Below are positions 37,703 through 45,778 of a stretch of 64,000 nt of DNA, one piece after another. Origin of the DNA: an uncultured Dysgonomonas sp. (GTDB lineage: Bacteria > Bacteroidota > Bacteroidia > Bacteroidales > Dysgonomonadaceae). A program made the translations under genes and the position numbers. Position 1 is the stretch's first letter; each line of letters opens with the position of its first letter. The DNA lies in the NCBI GenBank assembly GCA_900556485.1, contig USOX01000011.1, positions 36,224 to 100,223 on the forward strand. Direction: 5' to 3'. The notes under the pieces are model-generated. The model was not told the DNA's origin. It did not search any database and saw only the letters and a list, made by a program, of their open reading frames with translations.

Positions 37703-38197
37703 ATGTCTCCAGAACAAAAAGAAGAGCTTCTTAATTTGTATAATAAAGAAACAGATGAAGCTTATGAAGAATTTGTCTCCCGGCTTGAAGCTATAGATTA
37801 TGAAGACTGGGATACTCAGTTGGCTTTGATGTATGTAAAGGTTTTAGTCTTTACTGATCGTTTTGTCGATTTTGTAGAAGATGATTCAATGATGAGTTAT
37901 GTGGAGAAGGCTTGCGATATTTTAGAGTTGGAGCATATTGCTGATGAGAATAACTCCGAATGGAATGAAACAATAGCTAATGTATATTTTAATCTTCAGG
38001 AGTATGAGGAGGCTGTGAGTCGTCAAAAGCAGGTTGTCAGATTGGATGGTAATGACCCGGATAAACTCGACCTTGAAAGATTGTATGCATCTGCAATGTC
38101 GAAAATAGAAAGTGAAGTAGATTCGGATGAGGTAGATGTGGAACTTACGAACGAAGAAATGTTGGCAATTTATGCATATGAAGCAGGTAGTTTGTAG
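37703..38197 (+). CDS. Uncharacterised acidic protein (TPR-like helices)
   Basis: A 164-residue soluble protein, very rich in Glu and Asp, with helical repeats resembling a degenerate TPR (ETIANVYFNLQEYEEAVSRQKQVVRLDGND). A -7 box TATTTTTG (37669-37676) precedes it. It lies between the ribosomal unit and ftsY. Function unknown; TPR-like proteins usually act as adaptors. Confidence 0.75.
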   Translation: MSPEQKEELLNLYNKETDEAYEEFVSRLEAIDYEDWDTQLALMYVKVLVFTDRFVDFVEDDSMMSYVEKACDILELEHIADENNSEWNETIANVYFNLQEYEEAVSRQKQVVRLDGNDPDKLDLERLYASAMSKIESEVDSDEVDVELTNEEMLAIYAYEAGSL

Positions 38198-38292
38198 TTG
38201 CAATCTGATGTTTATCTGTTGAAATTCATTATCTTTGGGGTTATGTGCGCTAATTGCACATTTTTTAATCATAAAAACTATAATATATATTC

Positions 38293-39246
38293 ATGGGATT
38301 GTTTGATTTCTTTTCGAAGCAAAAAAAAGAAACACTCGATAAGGGGTTAGAGAAAACAAAAGAATCTATGTTTTCTAAATTGTCTCGTATAGTTTCGGGT
38401 AAATCGAAAGTAGACGATGATGTTCTGGATGACCTTGAGGAGGTGCTTATTACTTCTGATGTTGGGGTAAATACTACACTGAAAATCATAGAACGCATCG
38501 AAGACCGCGTAGCTAAAGATAAGTATGTTAATGCTGCTGAGCTAAATACTATTCTACGGGATGAGATAGCAAACTTATTGACAGAGAACAATACAGTAGA
38601 TGCCAATGATTTTTCTATACCGGAAGATAAGAAACCATATGTAATAATGGTGGTAGGAGTAAACGGTGTGGGAAAAACAACCACAATAGGCAAACTTGCC
38701 AACCAATTTAAAAAAGCAGGAAAATCTGTATATTTAGGGGCTGCTGATACCTTTAGAGCTGCTGCGGTGGAGCAGTTGGTTATCTGGGGTGAAAGGGTAG
38801 GCGTGCCTGTAATAAAACAAGCTATGGGTTCTGATCCGGCTTCGGTTGCATTTGATACCTTGAGTTCGGCAAAGGCTAATGATGTGGATGTTGTAATAAT
38901 AGACACAGCAGGCCGTTTACATAATAAGGTGGGGTTAATGAACGAGTTATCCAAAATAAAGAAAGTTATGGATAAGATAGTTCCCGGCGCGCCTCACGAA
39001 GTTTTATTGGTGTTGGATGGTTCTACAGGACAGAATGCATTCGAACAAGCTACACAGTTTACTGCTGCCACAGATGTTACAGCTTTGGCTATTACCAAAT
39101 TAGATGGAACAGCTAAAGGTGGAGTTGTGATCGGGATATCCGATCAGTTTAAAATCCCTGTGAAATATATAGGATTGGGTGAAGGTATCGACGATCTTCA
39201 AGTATTCAGACGGAAGGAATTTGTGGAAAGCTTATTTGGAGAATAA
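38293..39246 (+). CDS. ftsY: Signal recognition particle receptor FtsY
   Basis: The 317-residue SRP GTPase docks the SRP-ribosome complex at the inner membrane. The G1 motif is GVNGVGKT (122-129), followed by DTFRAAA, DTAGR and TKLDGTAKGG. The acidic A domain is almost absent, as in other Bacteroidota; a short amphipathic N-terminus (MGLFDFFSK) may bind the membrane. A -7 box TATCTTTG (38230-38237) is just upstream. Confidence 0.97.
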   Translation: MGLFDFFSKQKKETLDKGLEKTKESMFSKLSRIVSGKSKVDDDVLDDLEEVLITSDVGVNTTLKIIERIEDRVAKDKYVNAAELNTILRDEIANLLTENNTVDANDFSIPEDKKPYVIMVVGVNGVGKTTTIGKLANQFKKAGKSVYLGAADTFRAAAVEQLVIWGERVGVPVIKQAMGSDPASVAFDTLSSAKANDVDVVIIDTAGRLHNKVGLMNELSKIKKVMDKIVPGAPHEVLLVLDGSTGQNAFEQATQFTAATDVTALAITKLDGTAKGGVVIGISDQFKIPVKYIGLGEGIDDLQVFRRKEFVESLFGE

Positions 39247-39276
39247 GTCTATAAAAACCTTCTAAGAACGATAAAA

Positions 39277-39397
39277 TTGTAACTTTATCTATATATTGTT
39301 AGTATTTCGGTATATGAGTATCCAAGTTTACTCGTTGTAAGGACGAAATAAGTTACAATAAAAAGTATATAAAAAGTGTCACTTTTGTCACTTTTTC
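39277..39397 (+). repeat. Bipartite dispersed element, copy D
   Basis: It begins TTGTAACTTTATCTATAT and ends AAAAAGTGTCACTTTTGTC plus ACTTTTTC, matching copy B at both ends. The middle differs from copy B and includes AAGTTACAAT. The element ends 14 bases before the rimO start codon, so it forms the rimO leader. Confidence 0.8.
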
Positions 39398-39411
39398 TCG
39401 ATTGACATTAA

Positions 39412-40707
39412 ATGAAAAAAAATAGAATAGATGTAATAACTTTGGGCTGCTCTAAGAATTTGGTAGACTCAGAGTTATTAATGAAGCAACTTCTGGCAAA
39501 CGGTTACACAGTAAAGCACGATCCGGATAAATCGGAAGGAGAGATTGTTGTAATCAATACATGTGGTTTTATTGGCGATGCGAAGGAAGAGTCGATAAAT
39601 ATGATTCTTGAATTTGCAGAAGCGAAGAAAGAACGTAAGCTAAATAAGCTCTTTGTAATGGGATGCCTTACAGAAAGGTATATGGAAGAGTTGAAAATGG
39701 AAATACCGGAAGTTGATAATTTTTATGGTAAATTCAACTGGAAAGCCCTGATATCCGATTTGGGTAAATCTTTTAATCAGGATTTAGCATTGGAACGGAG
39801 CATTACGACTCCCGATCATTATGCTTATCTGAAAATATCGGAAGGATGTAACCGGACTTGTTCCTATTGTTCTATTCCAATTATGACGGGTAAGCATCAA
39901 TCTCGTCCGATGGAGGAAATAGAAGAGGAAGTAAAACGATTGGTTGCATCGGGAGTGAAAGAATTTCAGGTGATTGCGCAGGATTTATCATTTTATGGTT
40001 ATGATAATTATAAGGAAGCTAAACTTCCTGAACTTATAGAACGTATAGCGAAGATAGAGGGAGTGGAATGGATACGCTTACATTATGCTTATCCTGCTAA
40101 TTTCCCTTATGACCTGTTAAGAGTAATACGTGAGAATGAAAATGTATGTAAGTATCTGGATATTGCTCTCCAGCATGTTAGTGATAATATGCTATCTAAA
40201 ATGAGACGTAATATAACTAAGGAGCAGACATATGAATTGATGAGAAGAATAAGGGAAGAAGTACCCGGTATCCACTTACGGACAACTCTAATGGTGGGTC
40301 ATCCGGGCGAAACGGAAGAAGATTTTGAAGATTTATTGAAGTTTGTCAAAGATATTCGTTTCGAAAGAATGGGAGCTTTTCCATATTCTCACGAAGATGG
40401 TACATATGCCTATAAGCATTATAAAGATAGTATTCCGGATGAAGTGAAGCAGGAAAGAATGGATATTCTAATGGCTTTGCAGGAGAGGATCGCCTATGAA
40501 ATAAATGAGCCTAAAGTAGATCAGGTGTTTAAAGTGATTATCGATAAGGAAGATCCGGACTATTATATTGGGCGTACGGAGTATGATTCTCCGGAAGTTG
40601 ACCCGGAAGTTTTGATAAAGAAAAATAAAATGCTTAATATTGGGGAATATTATAATGTTAGAATAACAAGTATTCAGCCTTTCGATTTATATGGGGAGGT
40701 AGTTTAA
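39412..40707 (+). CDS. rimO: Ribosomal protein uS12 methylthiotransferase
   Basis: The 431-residue radical SAM enzyme methylthiolates an Asp of ribosomal protein S12. The N-terminal UPF0004 domain has LGCSKNLVDSE, and the radical SAM cluster is CNRTCSYC (CxxxCxxC). A C-terminal TRAM domain ends the protein. HU and HU-LysM genes follow after 8 bases and are likely co-transcribed. Confidence 0.96.
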   Translation: MKKNRIDVITLGCSKNLVDSELLMKQLLANGYTVKHDPDKSEGEIVVINTCGFIGDAKEESINMILEFAEAKKERKLNKLFVMGCLTERYMEELKMEIPEVDNFYGKFNWKALISDLGKSFNQDLALERSITTPDHYAYLKISEGCNRTCSYCSIPIMTGKHQSRPMEEIEEEVKRLVASGVKEFQVIAQDLSFYGYDNYKEAKLPELIERIAKIEGVEWIRLHYAYPANFPYDLLRVIRENENVCKYLDIALQHVSDNMLSKMRRNITKEQTYELMRRIREEVPGIHLRTTLMVGHPGETEEDFEDLLKFVKDIRFERMGAFPYSHEDGTYAYKHYKDSIPDEVKQERMDILMALQERIAYEINEPKVDQVFKVIIDKEDPDYYIGRTEYDSPEVDPEVLIKKNKMLNIGEYYNVRITSIQPFDLYGEVV

Positions 40708-40715
40708 ATAATCTA

Positions 40716-41018
40716 ATGCCACAAATTATGACAAACCAGGAATTGATAGCAACTTTAGCGAAACGGTTAGGGTGGACACAACGCCAGACTTCCGAGATAT
40801 TGGAAGCTACGGTTTCCATTATGAATACAAATCTGGAAAATGGGAAATCTATAAATATCCAGGGATTTGGTTTGTTCGAAACAAAGAAGAAGGGAGAACG
40901 TATATCTGTTAATCCTATTACCAAGCAACGATCTTTAATTCCTCCTAAGATTTCATTATCCTTTCGCCCGGGACAAACAATAAAGGAAAATCTAAAAAAA
41001 CTAAAGATAGATGAATGA
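40716..41018 (+). CDS. HU family DNA-binding protein
   Basis: A 100-residue HU/IHF-fold protein (NQELIATLAKRLGWTQRQTSEIL; GFGLFETKKKGERISVNPIT). The DNA-binding arm region is KKKGERISVNP...PPKISLSFRPG. Its stop overlaps the start of the next HU-containing gene by 8 bases, so the two HU domains may be made in equal amounts and could heterodimerise. Confidence 0.92.
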   Translation: MPQIMTNQELIATLAKRLGWTQRQTSEILEATVSIMNTNLENGKSINIQGFGLFETKKKGERISVNPITKQRSLIPPKISLSFRPGQTIKENLKKLKIDE

Positions 41019-42237
41019 TCGGTTAAGCCTTCAGGATTTAGTTGATCTTCTTGCCCAGAAACAAGAGATTACGAAAAAAGATGCAGAAAGTTTTTTACGA
41101 GAACTGGTTGCTGTTATTTCAGAGAATATTGAAAGTAACGAGCCTGTAAAAGTAAAAGACTTTGGTACATTCAAGTTGGTAAAAGTAAATGCCCGCAAAA
41201 GTGTTGATGTAAATACAGGAGAGGCTATTGAAATACCTGCACACTATAAGCTTAGCTTCACGCCGGATAAGTCTCTTAAAGATGCGGTAAACCGTCCGTT
41301 TGCTCACTTCGAAAGCGTAATACTAGAGGATGGTGTTACTTTCGACAATGTAGAAAAAGTAGAGGGTGTAGAAGAGACAGAGAATGAGGTCGTTGATGAA
41401 GCAGAAATAATACCTCCTACTATTGTTCCTTTAGTAAATAATCCACAAGAGGTGGATGATACAAATAAGGAGCCGGATGAAATAGTGGAAGAAAGAATTA
41501 TAGAGGAAGAAAAAATAGATGAGCCTGAGGAAGTGTTTGTTACTCCGGATAATGATACAGAACCATCTATAGATGTGGAAGCGGAGCCTATGGTAGAAGC
41601 TGAAGCGGAGACAATGGGCGAAAGCGCAGAAGCAAAAGACGATGACGAAGAGTTTGAGCAAGCTTACTATGATTATTTGAAGAAATCGAAGAGACGCAAA
41701 CGAATGATTGCTCTTGGCTTTTTCATTTTTGTTATACTGGCTGGTTTCTTTGTTGGTGCTTTGTATTTTCAGGAAATTGCATCTTATCTGACAGATGGTC
41801 CGAAGAAACCAGAGAATGTTGCTGTTGCAGATACTATAGAGGCAACTATTTCTGCTGATCCGGATAGTATATCTATGGTTTTAGATGGTGCAGAAAAAGT
41901 AGATTCGATAAAGGCTGATGGAACGGTTGTAGAACAACCTCAGGTTGCTACTCCTGTAGCTCCGGCTGTGGATGTAAATAAACCTTTAGGTACAGAAACT
42001 ATCAAAAGTGGACAAACCTTACGCCTTATATCATTGAAATATTATGGACATAAGTCTTTTTGGGTTCATATTTATGAAGAGAATAAGGCAGCTATAAAGA
42101 ATCCAAATAATGTACCGATAGGTACTAAACTAGTTATTCCATCTCCTGCTAAATATGGTATTGATGCTAAGAATCCGGCAGTAGTGGAGAAGGCTAAAAA
42201 TGCTGAGTCTAAATTGATCCGGCAATTAGGATTATAA
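41011..42237 (+). CDS. HU-domain / transmembrane / LysM fusion protein
   Basis: The 408-residue protein has an N-terminal HU-like domain (about 1-95), a long acidic linker (about 105-220), a basic KKSKRRKR stretch directly before one TM helix (about 233-253) and a C-terminal LysM domain (about 328-377). By the positive-inside rule the HU part is cytoplasmic and LysM periplasmic. This would connect DNA, or a cytoplasmic HU partner, with peptidoglycan. It is coupled to the single-domain HU gene and downstream of rimO. Confidence 0.9.
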   Translation: MNDRLSLQDLVDLLAQKQEITKKDAESFLRELVAVISENIESNEPVKVKDFGTFKLVKVNARKSVDVNTGEAIEIPAHYKLSFTPDKSLKDAVNRPFAHFESVILEDGVTFDNVEKVEGVEETENEVVDEAEIIPPTIVPLVNNPQEVDDTNKEPDEIVEERIIEEEKIDEPEEVFVTPDNDTEPSIDVEAEPMVEAEAETMGESAEAKDDDEEFEQAYYDYLKKSKRRKRMIALGFFIFVILAGFFVGALYFQEIASYLTDGPKKPENVAVADTIEATISADPDSISMVLDGAEKVDSIKADGTVVEQPQVATPVAPAVDVNKPLGTETIKSGQTLRLISLKYYGHKSFWVHIYEENKAAIKNPNNVPIGTKLVIPSPAKYGIDAKNPAVVEKAKNAESKLIRQLGL

Positions 42238-42258
42238 GATAATAGAAAGTCTTCAATA

Positions 42259-42297
42259 TAAAAGCGCGGCATATATACGAATATATGTCGCGTTTCT
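42259..42297. terminator. Bidirectional terminator hairpin
   Basis: CGCGGCATATAT and ATATATGTCGCG form a long stem with one G-T pair around an ACGA loop, flanked by A and T runs. It separates the convergent HU-LysM and MptE-like genes. Confidence 0.82.
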
Positions 42298-42314
42298 GTG
42301 TTTTATTTATTTAA

Positions 42315-43067
42315 TTATGAGTGGAATAGCTTATCAAAATCTATTCTTTCAAATATCTCCAGTTTACCTCCTCGTGTTGCGTTAAAAATGGATATACCAT
42401 GTTTTTCACAATATTCACGGCTTTTGGCAAATGCAGCAAAGGAGATATCTGTTTTTGGTAAGGCGTAGTGGCGATTAGGATTATACAGCTTATTGTCGAA
42501 ATAACAGTCTGAGTTTATTTCAGTATTGTCTTTAGCATAATTGAAATCAACTCCAAGTAAATATATCTCGGAAAAACCCATATATACAGCAAACTGGATC
42601 ATACTATAGGTAACAGTCCATCCACCATATACACCTTTTACAATGTCGTCGCTAAAGCCAACCATTTGCTTTTTTGTGGTATAATTGATGGTACCTTTTG
42701 CATGATATCTTTTATTGTAGTATGAATAAATGAATCTTGTAATATTATTTGTCTCTCTTATATATTGTATATTGTCCTTTACAACAGATGCGTCTTGAGC
42801 GAAATAATAAGTAGGGGTATATGATAGTTTATCAAGTACTTTTATAAAAGAGTTGGATACCATCACCACATCGTCCTTGAGGTGTTCTAAATCGGTATAA
42901 TTAAGACTAGGGCCATTTCCGATAATGAAGCAACGCTTTCCTTGATGCTTGTTTTTAAAGGACTGTAATCTTTTTCTGTTCTTAGGACGAAGGTAGTAAT
43001 ATGTCTTATTCATCAATTCCCAACAACTATTCCATATTATATCTATTTCGTCTTTAATCTTTGTCAT
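42315..43067 (-). CDS. MptE-like / DUF115 family protein
   Basis: The 250-residue protein has the DUF115/6-hydroxymethylpterin-kinase-like fold signature: GKRCFIIGNGPSLNYTDLEHL (split at GNGPSL), a YFAQDASV segment and IYLLGVDFNY. Such proteins in glycan loci are usually annotated as glycosyltransferase-like or as DUF115; true function is uncertain. It is the last gene of the second glycan locus. Confidence 0.78.
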   Translation of the reverse strand: MTKIKDEIDIIWNSCWELMNKTYYYLRPKNRKRLQSFKNKHQGKRCFIIGNGPSLNYTDLEHLKDDVVMVSNSFIKVLDKLSYTPTYYFAQDASVVKDNIQYIRETNNITRFIYSYYNKRYHAKGTINYTTKKQMVGFSDDIVKGVYGGWTVTYSMIQFAVYMGFSEIYLLGVDFNYAKDNTEINSDCYFDNKLYNPNRHYALPKTDISFAAFAKSREYCEKHGISIFNATRGGKLEIFERIDFDKLFHS

Positions 43068-43119
43068 ATAAGGGAATTTTTAGCGTCGGACTGGTTAATT
43101 GAGAACTTCTTTATATTTA

Positions 43120-43776
43120 CTATTCAGGATTTTTACTAAGATATTCTGCAGCAGCTTCAGCAAAAGCGAAGTCAATAGGAGTATCAATATCAATTGCTTC
43201 AAAAGCATCAACAATACACATATAAGGTTTTTTCCCTATCCTTTGATGATAGTTTTTAAATACCTCTTTCGTGAAGATAAAGAAGCCGCTGGTTTCCATA
43301 TATACTGGTTCTAGGTCTTGTGTTCGTGGAATGTCACTCAGATCGTAATTGAATGGTTTGCCTTGATACCAGCAGTAATCTTGCATTCCTATTGCACTAA
43401 ATGCAGAGTCATATTCTCCGCTTTTTATTTGATTCAATCCTTCAACAATCGAAGATGCTTTTGTAAAAGGCTGGGTTGCATGTGCCAATACATAGATATC
43501 TGCATCCACACTATTTACAAAGGATTCAATTATTTCCAGTCCTTTGGTTTCATTTCTATCCAGGTTTGTATCTCTTTCTTTGAAAGTCAATCCATCTGGC
43601 ATATAAGAAATAATATCCTCATTGCTGCAATAAACATATTTTTCGTCTATCTCTTCAATGTCTTTAACTGTCTCAAATATATAAGTGCAAAGAGGTTTGC
43701 CATTGAGCATTTTTAAATTCTTCCCTGGTAATCTTTGATTGTTTAGCTTTATAGGGATAAGAAGTACTACTTTCAT
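43120..43776 (-). CDS. CMP-sugar synthetase (acylneuraminate cytidylyltransferase family)
   Basis: The 218-residue enzyme has the CTP-binding opening LIPIKLNNQRLPGKNLKMLNG and later HATQPFTKASSI. It activates a nonulosonic or related acid as a CMP sugar. No sialic or pseudaminic acid synthase is present nearby, so the sugar acid must come from elsewhere or the enzyme has another substrate. Confidence 0.85.
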   Translation of the reverse strand: MKVVLLIPIKLNNQRLPGKNLKMLNGKPLCTYIFETVKDIEEIDEKYVYCSNEDIISYMPDGLTFKERDTNLDRNETKGLEIIESFVNSVDADIYVLAHATQPFTKASSIVEGLNQIKSGEYDSAFSAIGMQDYCWYQGKPFNYDLSDIPRTQDLEPVYMETSGFFIFTKEVFKNYHQRIGKKPYMCIVDAFEAIDIDTPIDFAFAEAAAEYLSKNPE

Positions 43777-43890
43777 TTATATCTTATATCTATGTTTATT
43801 CGTGCAAATAAAAAGATAATAATTCAATTACTAAAATTAATTGAGTAAATATCTTTGTCGTTTTTATATTCAGTTGCTTATAGGTGGCTT

Positions 43891-44895
43891 TTATTTTTTC
43901 CTAAAGAAAAATAATATCTTAAATAATTTCCATAATACTAGCAAATTATAAGAAGCAAAAGATGGAGAAAATGCCCTCTCTCTCTTCTTCTGAGAGATAC
44001 AAAGTACAAACCATCTGGCCCAGAGAAATGCTATCAGATCATTTTTACTATAAACCTCTTTTTCATTATTCTGACGAATAAGTTTCGAAAACCAATTCGC
44101 TATATCATCGAAGTCTCCGACTGAAATATCAAGTTTGTTTCCCATACGATACAGATTGAATGTAATCAGATGGCAATACAATTCCTTTTCGGATGGATAA
44201 ATATCTAAAGCTGTAACTAATTCATCTGTAATTATTTTTTTCTTTAACTCACCTTGTATTCTGTTATTTACAACAGACACATTGGTGTTATGCCAGCGAT
44301 ATCTGATTAAGTCTTTCGAAATGTTAGCTACATCTCCCAGCTTAGCTATTCTGCACCACAATTCAAAATCCTCTACATGCTTGTATGATTCATCATATTT
44401 GTTTTCCGAGAGAGTTTCCCGTTTGACCATAACACTGGGGTGTATGAATGGGGTAGTGAATAGGAGATTTATTTTTAGTAGACGATTGTTTGTGAAGTTT
44501 CGTATTTTTCCGGTTATAGTATCATCATTATCAATAACAGCGGCATCCGTGCCACACATTAGGTAAGAAGGATTGCGTTCCATAAAATCTACCTGATATT
44601 TCAATCTGTCGGGATGAGAGATGTCATCGGCATCCATGCGGGCAATATATTTCCCCTGACAAAGGTCAATTCCTTTATTTAATGTTTTAATCAGTCCTAT
44701 ATTCGATGAGTTTTTTAAGTAGTAGATACGGTTGTCATCGAATTGTTTGATTATCGATTCGCTTTTATCAATAGACCCGTCGTTAATGAGGATCAGCTCC
44801 CAGTCGGAGAAGCTTTGAGATAATACACTTCTGATCGCTTGGGCTACATATTGCTCTGCATTATATACAGGCATTAATATGGAAACCTTTGTCAT
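43891..44895 (-). CDS. Glycosyltransferase family 2
   Basis: A 334-residue GT-A enzyme. It has VSILMPVYNAEQYVAQAIRS, LILINDGSID and the metal site ARMDADDISHPDRL. It lies 4 bases after the fucosyltransferase gene and is probably co-transcribed with it. Confidence 0.92.
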   Translation of the reverse strand: MTKVSILMPVYNAEQYVAQAIRSVLSQSFSDWELILINDGSIDKSESIIKQFDDNRIYYLKNSSNIGLIKTLNKGIDLCQGKYIARMDADDISHPDRLKYQVDFMERNPSYLMCGTDAAVIDNDDTITGKIRNFTNNRLLKINLLFTTPFIHPSVMVKRETLSENKYDESYKHVEDFELWCRIAKLGDVANISKDLIRYRWHNTNVSVVNNRIQGELKKKIITDELVTALDIYPSEKELYCHLITFNLYRMGNKLDISVGDFDDIANWFSKLIRQNNEKEVYSKNDLIAFLWARWFVLCISQKKRERAFSPSFASYNLLVLWKLFKILFFFRKK

Positions 44896-44899
44896 ATAT

Positions 44900-45778
44900 T
44901 TATAGCTTTATCCACCCTTTTGGGTAAAATTGGTCAAGTAGTTTGTTCTTTGTGTTATCCTGAAACCATAAGGAAGGAGCGACTACAACTTTTTTGTTGT
45001 TATTGTTTAGCCATGCAGCCCACCAACTAAAACTACTGTTAGCAATTATGTTGTGTTTACATAAGCTCATCAATTGCATATCAATATAGCTTTCCTGGCC
45101 TCTGTTCCAATCTATATAGTGTACAGGATATTCTCTAAAATTAAGATTTTTTTCGATCCATTCAAAATCTTCCGAAAAAATATAAAATTCAGGATTTTCT
45201 ACATTTTCAATAATATGCGATATAGCCTTTTCATAGTATGATTTATCGCATGTTACAAAGTTCGATACAGCACTTTTATTTGTCAGATAATCGCCGCGTC
45301 GTATATGTACAGCAACTGATTGGCCTTTGCTTATTTCATTAGCCAGAGTTTGATTCTGGCTGGTAAATGGTTTTCCAAAGGTAAATTCCTCTCTTATGGT
45401 ATTCTCTATATCTCTAAAGTACCTTTCATTCTGGAAATATCCGGACATAATTATATTCTTACCGGATATGGTTTCGAAGGCGGGCTGGTATAAGATTGCA
45501 TAAATATCGGTAAGTATTCCGAATCGTTGAAAAAAGCCTCTATACTTTTGAATATAAGGGCGAAATTTCGTGATCAGTTTATCTTTTATATTCGATCTTT
45601 CCTGTATATCAATATTAAATATATCAAGTTCAAAAGAACGAGTGGTAGCCTGTGTTTTCTTATTTAATGTATATAAATCAATGGCTACAGATGTATTGAG
45701 GCGATGAGCAAGAGCTTTCGCTGCTGCATACTGAAACATCTGGTTTCCTAATCCGCCCGATAATAAAACTGTTACCAT
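44900..45778 (-). CDS. Alpha-1,2-fucosyltransferase (GT11)
   Basis: The 292-residue enzyme shows the GT11 signatures LSGGLGNQMFQYAAAKALA (7-25) and VAVHIRRGDYLTN, and the C-terminal NIIANSSFSWWAAWLN motif. It would transfer fucose from GDP-fucose to a galactose-type acceptor, a common host-mimicking cap in Bacteroidales. It overlaps the upstream gene by 7 bases. Confidence 0.93.
   Translation of the reverse strand: MVTVLLSGGLGNQMFQYAAAKALAHRLNTSVAIDLYTLNKKTQATTRSFELDIFNIDIQERSNIKDKLITKFRPYIQKYRGFFQRFGILTDIYAILYQPAFETISGKNIIMSGYFQNERYFRDIENTIREEFTFGKPFTSQNQTLANEISKGQSVAVHIRRGDYLTNKSAVSNFVTCDKSYYEKAISHIIENVENPEFYIFSEDFEWIEKNLNFREYPVHYIDWNRGQESYIDMQLMSLCKHNIIANSSFSWWAAWLNNNNKKVVVAPSLWFQDNTKNKLLDQFYPKGWIKL

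Noticed and set aside
38265..38954. Minus-strand open frame opposite ftsY (about 229 codons)
   Set aside because: It is antisense to conserved GTPase motifs of ftsY, with Ser/Thr-rich low-complexity translation and no domain.
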